From: Haematococcus lacustris
Lineage: Eukaryota; Chlorophyta; Chlorophyceae; Chlamydomonadales; Haematococcaceae
DNA: 64,000 nucleotides
Assembly (NCBI GenBank): GCA_030144725.1
Contig: JASKMD010000003.1
Coordinates: 10,834,447 to 10,898,446, forward strand
Direction of reading: 5' to 3'
Both the position numbers and the translations under genes were made by a program. Of the stretch, positions 52,601-58,134 are shown in pieces; position 1 is the first letter of the stretch, and each line of letters opens with the position of its first letter. A model generated the notes under the pieces. That model made no database searches. It saw nothing but the letters and a program-made list of their open reading frames with translations, and had not been told where the DNA came from.

Positions 52601-55600
52601 AAGAGCTGGGGCCTTCAGAAGCTTGCCTATGCCCACTCCCATGCGAGTGTGTATGGCAATGAGCGCGGCGGCGAGGGCTGCAGTATCCTGGCGCCGTTCG
52701 GGGGGAATGCCGTCAACGTTGAGGCTGTACTGCTGACCTGGCTGACGCTCGGGGCGAAGTGTGATGCAGAAGAGGTTAGGCACGAGGAGCTGGATGTGCC
52801 CCTTCAACTCCCCATTGCTGTTGACCAGGCTGGCATTGGCCTGCTGTATGGCCTGGCTGTTGCTCTGGATCAGCACCTTGTTGTCACCGGCTGATCGCAC
52901 TCGCACAGCTAGGCATTCCAGCCGGGCAGCTTCCAGGCTGGCGCGGGACAGGAAGGTAGCTGTCTCCGCGGGTGTGGTGAGGTTGCCTGCATGAGTCTTG
53001 GTAAGGCTCGTCCCCGTCAGCTGCATCAGGGTTTGCACCTGTTCTGCAAGAGGGGCATGTTGTAGGTCTGGGATTCCCTCTGACTGCCACAGCAGGCCAT
53101 ACTCGATCGCGGCTATGCACACTATGCTGCTGCTGTCCGGGGTTCTGCCTGTCACCTGGCAGGCTGCTGCCCCCCCATAGCGCACTGTGCCTCCCTTCAG
53201 GAGGTGGGTGAAGGTCTGCACCTTGCGGCCAAGCATGAGAGCCTGCTGCATGGCCTCCCGGTACTGCTCAGCTGGTGCTGAGCATGTGAAGGTGACTGCA
53301 CATCTGGTGGCTGTGAGGCTGCGGGATGGTGTGTAGCGTGAGAGAGAGTGACTAGTACTGATGATGGCCAGAGCTGGGGCTGCCTCCTTTGCCAGAGTGG
53401 TCAGGGATTGCACCAGGGCCTCCGGTGTGGTGCACCGGTGGAGGTTGGGGCTGAGGGCTGACCGGCTTGCTGAGTCTAGCACCTGCAGGCAGTGGCCTGC
53501 AATGGTGATGTCGAACGTTGCCCCTGGGGCGATGTGGCTGTCTAGCCCTGTGGTGAGCAGCGAGTTCGGGATCACTCCGAAGAGGGTGGTGCTGACGCTG
53601 TGCAGAGTGGAGGGGATATCATCCGGTTCGGGATGAGAAGGGTCAGCTGCAGGAAAGCTGATGCAGCGAGTCGCTGCCAGACTAACGCTGACCGTGCTGT
53701 ATACCGGCGGCGGCTCTATAGGGATCATGCCCTGCCGTGGCGTAGTTGCCATGAGGACCCCCCCTTCCCAGGCTTCTGTGTGCGGCGGGAAAGGCATCGA
53801 GATGTCAGCTGTAGATCTGGTTAGGGGACAGATGCGCCGTGACTTACTACGTCCGTGCGTGCCTCCTGTGAGGATAGCTTCCCGCATCCGGCGGGTGCTT
53901 TTCTCCGCTCCGCCATTGTTAACTGGTGCGTGCGGCGCGAGCATGCGTTGGGCACAGTGCGTAACGGCACAGGTTGGGTCCTGTGTCGTGCAGAGTATCT
54001 GCTTATAAACGACCGTGCTTCTTTTTGTGTTCCGGTGTGATACCCATTTGGGCCTCCGCGTCCATGCTAAGGTGCCATTCTGGTTGCGTATCGCTTTCCT
54101 AGGGATGGTTGCTATGCTGTGGGTCCAGTGTGTAGAAGTTTCAGACGGGGTTGAAGGGGTGGTGGCGTTTGGGGTTGTTGATATTCCCATCCTTCCTGTC
54201 ACCGTTATTGATCTGTGTTTGTCAGTGGGAGGCTGTGGGCGTGTGTGAGCCATGCTGGTGTTAGGTTTGTCCTCTAGTTGGTTGCTGCGGGTGTGTGGGT
54301 ACCTGGTGCGGGGCATCAGGTCAGCATGGAAAGCATGCAGAGTTGTCCCTCGCATTCCTGTGACAGCCGGCTGGTCATACAAGGCTGTAGCGGTCAGGGC
54401 TGGCAGGTGGTGGTGGGGCTGGGCGCCTTGTCTATTGTCAGCCTGCGTGTCATCATGGTCGGTTGACATCTCTGTGGCAGCCAGCTTGTCATGCAAGGCT
54501 GTAGCGGTCAGGGCTGGCAGGTGGTGGTGGGGCTGGGCGCCATGTCTACTGTCAGCCTGCGTGTCATCATGGTCAGTTGACATCTCTGTGGCAGCCAGCT
54601 TGTCATGCAAGGCTGTAGCGGTCAGGGCTGGCAGGTGGTGGTGGGGCTGGGCGCCATGTCTATTGTCAGCCTGCGTGTCATCATGGTCAGTTGACATCTC
54701 TGTGACAGCCAGCGTGTCATTCAAGGCTGTAGCGGTCAGGGCTGGCAGGTGGTGGTGGGGCTGGGCGCCATGTCTACTGTCAGCCTGCGTGTCATCATGG
54801 TCAGTTGACATCTCTGTGGCAGCCAGCTTGTCATGCGAGGCTGTAGCAGTCAGGGCTGGCAGGTGGTGGTGGGGCTGGGCGCCATGTCTACTGTCAGCCT
54901 GCGTGTCATCATGGTCAGTTGACATCTCTGTGGCAGCCAGCTTGTCATGCAAGGCTGTAGCGGTCAGGGCTGGCAGGTGGTGGTGGGGCTGGGCGCCATG
55001 TCTATTGTCAGCCTGCGTGTCATCATGGTCAGTTGACATCTCTGTGGCAGCCAGCTTGTCATGCAAGGCTGTAGGGGTCAGGGCTGGCAGGTGGTGGTGG
55101 GGCTGGGCGCCATGTCTACTGTCAGCCTGCGTGTCATCATGGTCAGTTGGCATCTCTGTGGCAGCCAGCTTGTCATGCAAGGCTGTAGCAGTCAGGGCTG
55201 GCAGGTGGTGGTGGGGCTGGGCGCCATGTCTACTGTCAGCCTGCGTGTCATCATGGTCAATTGACATCTCTGTGGCAGCCAGCTTGTCATGCAAGGCTGT
55301 AGCGGTCAGGGCTGGCAGGTGGTGGTGGGGCTGGGCGCCATGTCTATTGTCAGCCTGCGTGTCATCATGGTCAGTTGACATCTCTGTGACAGCCAGCGTG
55401 TCATGCAAGGCTGTAGCGGTCAGGGCTGGCAGGTGGTGGTGGGGCTGGGCGCCATGTCTACTGTCAGCCTGCGTGTCATCATGGTCAGTTGACATCTCTG
55501 TGGCAGCCAGCTTGTCATGCAAGGCTGTAGCGGTCAGGGCTGGCAGGTGGTGGTGGGGCTGGGCGCCATGTCTATTGTCAGCCTGCATGTCAGGATGGTC

Positions 55601-58093
55601 ATTTGGCATCTCTGTGGCAGCCAGCTTGTCATGCAAGGCTGTAGCGGTCAGGGCTGGCAGGTGGTGGTGGGGCTGGGCGCCATGTCTACTGTCAGCCTGC
55701 GTGTCATCATGGTCGGTTGACATCTCTGTGGCAGCCAGCTTGTCATGCAAGGCTGTAGCGGTCAGGGCTGGCAGGTGGTGGTGGGGCTGGGCGCCATGTC
55801 TACTGTCAGCCTGCGTGTCATCATGGTCAGTTGACATCTCTGTGGCAGCCAGCTTGTCATGCAAGGCTGTAGCGGTCAGGGCTGGCAGGTGGTGGTGGGG
55901 CTGGGCGCCATGTCTATTGTCAGCCTGCGTGTCATCATGGTCAGTTGACATCTCTGTGACAGCCAGCGTGTCATTCAAGGCTGTAGCGGTCAGGGCTGGC
56001 AGGTGGTGGTGGGGCTGGGCGCCATGTCTACTGTCAGCCTGCGTGTCATCATGGTCAGTTGACATCTCTGTGGCAGCCAGCTTGTCATGCGAGGCTGTAG
56101 CAGTCAGGGCTGGCAGGTGGTGGTGGGGCTGGGCGCCATGTCTACTGTCAGCCTGCGTGTCATCATGGTCAGTTGACATCTCTGTGGCAGCCAGCTTGTC
56201 ATGCAAGGCTGTAGCGGTCAGGGCTGGCAGGTGGTGGTGGGGCTGGGCGCCATGTCTATTGTCAGCCTGCGTGTCATCATGGTCAGTTGACATCTCTGTG
56301 GCAGCCAGCTTGTCATGCAAGGCTGTAGCGGTCAGGGCTGGCAGGTGGTGGTGGGGCTGGGCGCCATGTCTACTGTCAGCCTGCGTGTCATCATGGTCAG
56401 TTGGCATCTCTGTGGCAGCCAGCTTGTCATGCAAGGCTGTAGCAGTCAGGGCTGGCAGGTGGTGGTGGGGCTGGGCGCCATGTCTACTGTCAGCCTGCGT
56501 GTCATCATGGTCAGTTGACATCTCTGTGGCAGCCAGCTTGTCATGCAAGGCTGTAGCGGTCAGGGCTGGCAGGTGGTGGTGGGGCTGGGCGCCATGTCTA
56601 TTGTCAGCCTGCGTGTCATCATGGTCAGTTGACATCTCTGTGACAGCCAGCGTGTCATGCAAGGCTGTAGCGGTCAGGGCTGGCAGGTGGTGGTGGGGCT
56701 GGGCGCCATGTCTACTGTCAGCCTGCGTGTCATCATGGTCAGTTGACATCTCTGTGGCAGCCAGCTTGTCATGCAAGGCTGTAGCGGTCAGGGCTGGCAG
56801 GTGGTGGTGGGGCTGGGCGCCATGTCTATTGTCAGCCTGCATGTCAGGATGGTCATTTGGCATCTCTGTGGCAGCCAGCTTGTCATGCAAGGCTGTAGCG
56901 GTCGGGGCTGGCAGGTGGTGGTGGGGCTGGGCGCCATGTCTATTGTCAGCCTGCGTGTCATCATGGTCAGTTGGCATCTCTGTGACAGCCTGCGTGTCAT
57001 GCAAGGCTGTAGCGGTCAGGGCTTGCAGGTGGTGGTGGGGCTGGGCGCCATGTCTATTGTCAGCCTGCATGTCAGGATGGTCATTTGGCATCTCTGTGAC
57101 ATGCCTATCTGTGCGGGGCGGCAGGTCAGCATGGGAAGCATGCAAGGTTGTCCCTCGCAGCGGCCTGGGCTGGTCAGTGGGCTGTTCATCCTCTAGTTGG
57201 TTGCTGTGGGCGTGTGGGTACCTGGCGCGGGGCAGCAGGCCATCATGGACAGCATGCAAGGTTGTCCCTCGCATTGGCCTGGGCTGGTCATTGGGCTGTT
57301 CATCCTCTGTTTGGTTGCTGTGGGTGTGGGGGTGCCTGGTGCGGGGCAGCAGGTCAGCATGGAGAGCATGCAAGGCTGGTCCCAATGGTGTTGTGGGCTG
57401 GTCATTGGGCTGTTCATCCTCTGGTTGGGTGTTGTGGGTGTGTGGGTGCCTGGTGCTGGTAGCTAGCCAACTGCTGCTCCATGTGGTGCAGCACTGGGTA
57501 CAGGTGTGGTCGTTAGGCACAGTCTCATTCAGGCTAGTGCACGGACCTCTGTCAATACAGCAGGTACCTTTCTTGGCGAGCTGGGGAATAGCGTTCCGGT
57601 GCCTTCTGTCTTGTTGTCTAGTGGCGTCTTGCAGAGCTTGCGTCTCCTGGGTTTTGTTGTCGACCTGGTGGTGGCATACAGACATAGGCATTTCCGCGTC
57701 TCGGCCATTTAGGCTCGAGCGGGAGTACGTAATGGGAAACCAGGCCATTTGAGGCGTTCGAGTCATTTGAGGCCGATTGCATACTTGTAAATGTGCGAAC
57801 TCAGTTGGGGTTGATCCTATCATGTCACGCTCGACCCACGCAGGGCCGGTCACCGCCCCCAAGGGGTCCTGTCCTGTTGCCACTGTCGTGTCGGCCACGT
57901 TTATGAGTCGGTCCCAAAAGGTTGCAACATTTCCCGGGAGAAGCACAATCAGGCAAGCAAACACAAACACCGTAGCCGTCTTCACCATCGTCCTGTACCG
58001 CCGACCTTGGACGTTGACCAACTTCAGCTCTTTCGACTCGTCGCGTTGCGCCGAGCACGATGTAGCTAGTGGCTTGGGGAGACCTGTAAGCAC
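40640..58093 (-). CDS. Dualen-like LINE polyprotein, 5,817 aa
   Basis: One frame with no stop over 17.4 kb. Residue map: 36-60 hydrophobic segment (MVKTATVFVFACLIVLLPGN); about 200-325 three 43-residue repeats; about 330-1245 38-residue His-rich repeats; about 1448-2030 unrecognised ORF1-like region; about 2050-2090 Gly/Arg-rich tail; about 2120-2887 Thr/His/Pro-rich linker; 2905-2913 2A-like GDIEPNPGP; about 2917-3045 Josephin-like protease 1 (Q2921, C2926, H3025, D3040); about 3119-3265 protease 2 (Q3123, C3128, H3246, D3261); about 3473-3705 APE endonuclease (N3477, E3504, AGDINA, SDHRP with H3700); about 4035-4340 RT (AFNTT, GTIQGDSLSPFL, YADD 4294-4297); 4876-4920 PHD finger; about 5355-5480 RNase H (D5360, E5399, D5417, D5476); 5602-5618 CCHC knuckle; 5693-5720 PD-(D/E)XK core (D5693, E5718, K5720). 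The enzymes would nick DNA and reverse-transcribe element RNA at the target. The ATG at 58091-58093 is the first; M36 is an alternative. All catalytic residues checked are present, so the copy may be active. Introns in the linker cannot be excluded. Confidence 0.88.
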   Translation of the reverse strand: MLTGLPKPLATSCSAQRDESKELKLVNVQGRRYRTMVKTATVFVFACLIVLLPGNVATFWDRLINVADTTVATGQDPLGAVTGPAWVERDMIGSTPTEFAHLQVCNRPQMTRTPQMAWFPITYSRSSLNGRDAEMPMSVCHHQVDNKTQETQALQDATRQQDRRHRNAIPQLAKKGTCCIDRGPCTSLNETVPNDHTCTQCCTTWSSSWLATSTRHPHTHNTQPEDEQPNDQPTTPLGPALHALHADLLPRTRHPHTHSNQTEDEQPNDQPRPMRGTTLHAVHDGLLPRARYPHAHSNQLEDEQPTDQPRPLRGTTLHASHADLPPRTDRHVTEMPNDHPDMQADNRHGAQPHHHLQALTATALHDTQAVTEMPTDHDDTQADNRHGAQPHHHLPAPTATALHDKLAATEMPNDHPDMQADNRHGAQPHHHLPALTATALHDKLAATEMSTDHDDTQADSRHGAQPHHHLPALTATALHDTLAVTEMSTDHDDTQADNRHGAQPHHHLPALTATALHDKLAATEMSTDHDDTQADSRHGAQPHHHLPALTATALHDKLAATEMPTDHDDTQADSRHGAQPHHHLPALTATALHDKLAATEMSTDHDDTQADNRHGAQPHHHLPALTATALHDKLAATEMSTDHDDTQADSRHGAQPHHHLPALTATASHDKLAATEMSTDHDDTQADSRHGAQPHHHLPALTATALNDTLAVTEMSTDHDDTQADNRHGAQPHHHLPALTATALHDKLAATEMSTDHDDTQADSRHGAQPHHHLPALTATALHDKLAATEMSTDHDDTQADSRHGAQPHHHLPALTATALHDKLAATEMPNDHPDMQADNRHGAQPHHHLPALTATALHDKLAATEMSTDHDDTQADSRHGAQPHHHLPALTATALHDTLAVTEMSTDHDDTQADNRHGAQPHHHLPALTATALHDKLAATEMSIDHDDTQADSRHGAQPHHHLPALTATALHDKLAATEMPTDHDDTQADSRHGAQPHHHLPALTPTALHDKLAATEMSTDHDDTQADNRHGAQPHHHLPALTATALHDKLAATEMSTDHDDTQADSRHGAQPHHHLPALTATASHDKLAATEMSTDHDDTQADSRHGAQPHHHLPALTATALNDTLAVTEMSTDHDDTQADNRHGAQPHHHLPALTATALHDKLAATEMSTDHDDTQADSRHGAQPHHHLPALTATALHDKLAATEMSTDHDDTQADNRQGAQPHHHLPALTATALYDQPAVTGMRGTTLHAFHADLMPRTRYPHTRSNQLEDKPNTSMAHTRPQPPTDKHRSITVTGRMGISTTPNATTPSTPSETSTHWTHSIATIPRKAIRNQNGTLAWTRRPKWVSHRNTKRSTVVYKQILCTTQDPTCAVTHCAQRMLAPHAPVNNGGAEKSTRRMREAILTGGTHGRSKSRRICPLTRSTADISMPFPPHTEAWEGGVLMATTPRQGMIPIEPPPVYSTVSVSLAATRCISFPAADPSHPEPDDIPSTLHSVSTTLFGVIPNSLLTTGLDSHIAPGATFDITIAGHCLQVLDSASRSALSPNLHRCTTPEALVQSLTTLAKEAAPALAIISTSHSLSRYTPSRSLTATRCAVTFTCSAPAEQYREAMQQALMLGRKVQTFTHLLKGGTVRYGGAAACQVTGRTPDSSSIVCIAAIEYGLLWQSEGIPDLQHAPLAEQVQTLMQLTGTSLTKTHAGNLTTPAETATFLSRASLEAARLECLAVRVRSAGDNKVLIQSNSQAIQQANASLVNSNGELKGHIQLLVPNLFCITLRPERQPGQQYSLNVDGIPPERRQDTAALAAALIAIHTRMGVGIGKLLKAPALAPVVSGNPGLRNSLVDSIRFLAFTGAEVGFHGAITNPTHVFTTASGQALAHATTAELRGTRPRENQLLMADNVSLALVSLSLACTPEVGTITAEGMTLSISVGFRRSPPPDRSTAASILATAAGAVLSGITLPYPAGCEGIHNKPLSLVKITELPTSALLPNLVHFFKHTIPTALSLPGATPARHALVVAEQDSTYADLLEGLNTLDDSTIDAAVQQALPSSAPAAGSGRDMGRGPGRGISSKGRGRASASGNARQPHQPTQAAWARHEGNPVGQPPEDEDYLGTMGELLQQVSGTKPATHPHSGQPHPRTIPFCHYVHHHMLYNILLCHTHDDPSPDHRHPDPHLHQTPSQEGSMEVRSNENDRCTPTLPTSIPCCKNANIMCAGRPVAATPGTVEANSTAQAASFQQGETIMVRSRSAPLPNTHSSRAGKGTPASRPRHTFGSTTSNAQQLPAPLLNPNAPNRCHLMHRTHPKQAIPRVLHTCLGRSSRTSQDALWLVRTVAQAEVHLWVRMRTHHTEHHNTTPSLPLCYTPWAAGTESAGEDTLRPRGPQILAGGAINSVRDKGVDTQPHPNLNPLVTMHNHTIAEHLPREGTQWDSAACCHPPHRPSPHSQRGTRLEPGRGTHPSLVTHLPCQVGQDKPLHNTILKHNTPRRYTQCAAGAIGGLVWGARRVAADARDPPAAPLSVERAAQRPRMSTEHLAGSRSLEQQLTVAGTPSPETGPPPASEDAKMADGEVSHALLTPFHNCTYNHTRPQQPRHTANITPMATTMRNTTPYTATCLTTGYPGEWGGRQQLRGQGHTDYGCKDTASTERGHGPQDFSLHNKACTTREDWCPGRTGINRAHATSHTTNPYQPHALALAASTMLQSRTARRQSACSSDKHAQAVVLARCSRRPMHCEPVNCKGALHIVATLQPPMGHADWEPLYNTQTCPMIDIVNMGIIMWIMIRAGRHHPQPPTKTESHKCIRKQRKNLTKLQATAHTTAYNWLHNIDGTSSGWVTIGHLAHQTHTYLTGRTNNKTYTINQYNTTIQAYMTFRINTHTTYTTDNIKRLTMGAINYLTHIGWLLMAAGDIEPNPGPEGPYFEKQVAHHCQIHALNMVVGHPWLSNQDLANFHTSELNARQGDQMWALARDEQGACNDTVVNLYLTSHYGLSTHTVAHLKTGRDWSTRHFDALAETHGITAFLCKAPAHSMAIRKHNDIWYLLDSEATTPTPLRVTGNRAYHATCEIQTITTISHPTAPMTAARTRARLGPIISTSNHTFTTEAARIGARLGPTNPRKTHRPYWESQHKKCCLVHAINMAMGEPMINPEDVITHCKTLDTHIQDLATKARQEHRPIPLQNNLPHIYHDQGNFTISTINHYLYHYHKDLHLCPTTQELPHGSITQELLTGTTGKPDSHTNTVAAILFTDNHATTIRHMDNAWHWLDSERGHPQRLDTPAAWSQLHGRLVQIRKGTAQNTNLIEPLCWLADPTTRATTEQLEQHLRTTYVDLTNLGRDTPAHSPHADRPTPRTDTSQQTSTKRKDTPQEGAHPPAKPTQQPPNRQAAPTVTPPTQRNTTRPASSRPTSCSTIRRPKPRALPRDTHTQTSMYQYLNVAPTLPPTAYQTANPPEDTTAQSQRSTLPSQMPQPTPSRTTITLTTFNVRGLHRSRKDVLHLAHTQSPDILILTETMTQPKSNNPSCGWLKRVMPNYIVHRHRGHSEVLIGIKHDLAIQTHATMLPPCTDAEVNTRCVILTLRQHKCEELTIVATYWPSGDNDNAIPLREKMQEHIRTTTERAPGSLILAGDINATMRKEDRYGHTEYTQDRMMRKFADKLLLSEADPGDRAWTYQQPHCNSRIDAILTRDARHGSVHRTHVDTHAYLSDHRPLTATLTTARLGINLAAIRTPQKQCHTVLTTPITNNDREAYRLAGQQPSSGAPQLHARLTAYLAPMYTEATHFLATLDKANPHQPQRLAQVAGLTAREAVDTASIMLTTLLETCRRTAMQTCNTKTLTRGGQHYQRRTMCRIRLALGEKLKTTRNLCRQARLLFKQNGSHPTIGDLIPETDTTNAEVREAIQARQGDDPTEDHVPAALAKLTNSYRDQIHQLDDDDSALAIAQARVRMQQLISTQPKKANKHILRPSRTDHKGLQALSDPDTKKTCTAPADLNRIITEAYGTKLAPPTPKTGNYTNTLTRNYPWARAKADDPFSMHTCKNIHWLHTAIMDKAGFQECLSRLAGGKAPGPDGIENEIIKMLPWEMRDTIHQLFIIMWATGCTPTTWKTSDTCLLYKDKGQETDLNAYRPVGLANTIYKLWTSLITKTLYEYAEANGMLSNCQAGFRSHRDTTQQLQMLVMALEDAKLAKTDIYALLVDFTSAFNTTCQDKLLWIMHDLGFPTDATDVVKDLYTGATTRFKTPYGHTDPVPVDRGTIQGDSLSPFLFLIYIEPLLRWLQVGARGYKFTSETTDSAGRFTIGSIDYADDIAILCNSISNLRCQADKLSAYSDWGHLIISHSKTLATAALHKAHESGRCSTLADAEKQARRELQHVRLQGKPVTYLPPTAPFAYLGVLLTMTLNWKPQHMAMAAQLKQKLERLRRSFASARQAIHIIKTAIIPSLAYSFCVVPCTPGDLDLYDRAVNQCVKKKLRLPLGTTNAVIREDIDKLGLGISSTAQEYHARNTTALIHSLQSADDTHAHITRSMLHKQITWLYAQAAKHGHRMINMLQHTLRARQLLHATTAQLKATHQGEELYPKETKLLGQLITQDNSPLPHDIVNASITCLKSLGIKHAYELQHAIADDTYIISGKMLKDRFGNKVKQKHYIALNKLAAMASRDKCPTAIEAKAIADTRDTTLNLPAAQRQIKHWAAGLTELAPIVAEEDSKHRYADIRSYAEAKQPPTQPPAQEPTAECAHQPDDTRRRSSRLRNKALNPPPATPQPKPPPKIGSKRQADDRHIQTIPEEVIHIPIMTLDSLPSWKANAACERNAKELGITLGAMYDHQESITKIDGWHWNGINKESYYNVHWGPTIIEKWALQMCKEEGYTPMHTEDISRADAKHVCTCELCWEPIGDSPMCNNCMRAYHPACLAQTGLAGTTTNNHWLCPVCAHGSDDLKGDMKQSAATDLLQVHWHPTTEPNALIQAHIDYTAKQKEYDAENNRRQGTGRPPPDAGLPGHTRQGLPDPHTWLPRCIDLHSKATFQVSPVNPQTDIVGTGRCETTIQQHAHIITPATSEGSQGPTLPQYSLPTHVIAHDEAGRTVGLITKSKQQDLATWLQHTPHPRDHATELVALFRRHDTQNNHQPIQAAQDQAISNLYNTHHFPSTVQRWANPLTVRAETTTYWSPDINDTAYGAHHNCLLVRHTGLSTWNVPAEDAIALKCIRHAIHSATQEEAMATILLIPGKKGISYPKHIDMLRSYPEYCQHIANVPLNNPNAAAKSDKHAKLITYIVWNQAGQQLVTHGNPQGWLANTATALHPRLRTHPALAKLSQHNQPTPLPSGNHKHRCLPADHELPSTGHTRQTNQPAFQPTTHTHRAIPEWKKVTYTDGSCIKGTEGASVGAGVYTPASDDRITIALTGDTTINRAELIAILSALQAGAKRIATDSLCSLYQIRRALANPMSLRTHRHKDILAEIASILTNSQDTVHFFKVRAHSGIIGNEGADALAKHAARHPEQATTPGPCPPRHTEQHAWLSTTSELNVTTPLPDCRHSVRAHMSNKHKLGLANQESIYYQMSQEITKAAAKGSCERVMTDAGIPTEAQRTALLYRTGGLYNQKLAMRWGKTADDRCPLCGEADSATHLLSGCSRTTALVQERHNGAGRLITKAISKGAQGGCIKFADIGSHERGETEGIDLPSATLRKALEVLSLSARDTNTTTRPDIIMINNTKKRKQGSNESTKHVTLLEIKYCADSRWAEQLDNATTQHAAMAEAIIAAGHTVSVRPILLGIGGITYNTHTKLHMEAIGITQTNITKLLNKLTRHAVISSHSIARTSYRLRAGVKDGG
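49355..49381 (-). other. 2A-like ribosome-skipping motif within the Dualen-like ORF
   Basis: Encodes GDIEPNPGP, fitting the 2A consensus D(V/I)ExNPGP, preceded by the hydrophobic GWLLMAA that typically accompanies active 2A peptides. Skipping between G2912 and P2913 would separate an N-terminal product of 2,912 residues from a C-terminal protease/endonuclease/RT product of 2,905 residues. A Met codon lies 17 residues before the motif (49430-49432), so it could also be the N-terminus of an independently initiated ORF2. Confidence 0.75.
54360..57106 (-). repeat. 114-bp coding minisatellite, about 24 copies
   Basis: Units of exactly 114 bp (38 codons) inside the Dualen-like ORF, encoding TEMSTDHDDTQADSRHGAQP then HHHLPALTATALHDKLAA. 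Unit length is a multiple of three, so copy-number change keeps the frame. A higher-order period of 11 units (1,254 bp) is visible: the rare variant GTCATTCAAGG recurs at 54716 and 55970, followed by the same order of variants. On either side lie parts of a different repeat of about 43 residues (GTTLHA.HADLLPRTRYPH). Confidence 0.92.
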
Positions 58094-58134
58094 GCAGGAG
58101 AAAAATCGCTTAGAAAGTTAGGTAGGACAGTTGT

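Noticed and set aside
54252..57752. 1,166-codon plus-strand frame with 38-residue repeats
   Set aside because: Antisense of the 114-bp array in the LINE frame. The repeat is a multiple of three and stop-free on both strands, and no domain is visible.
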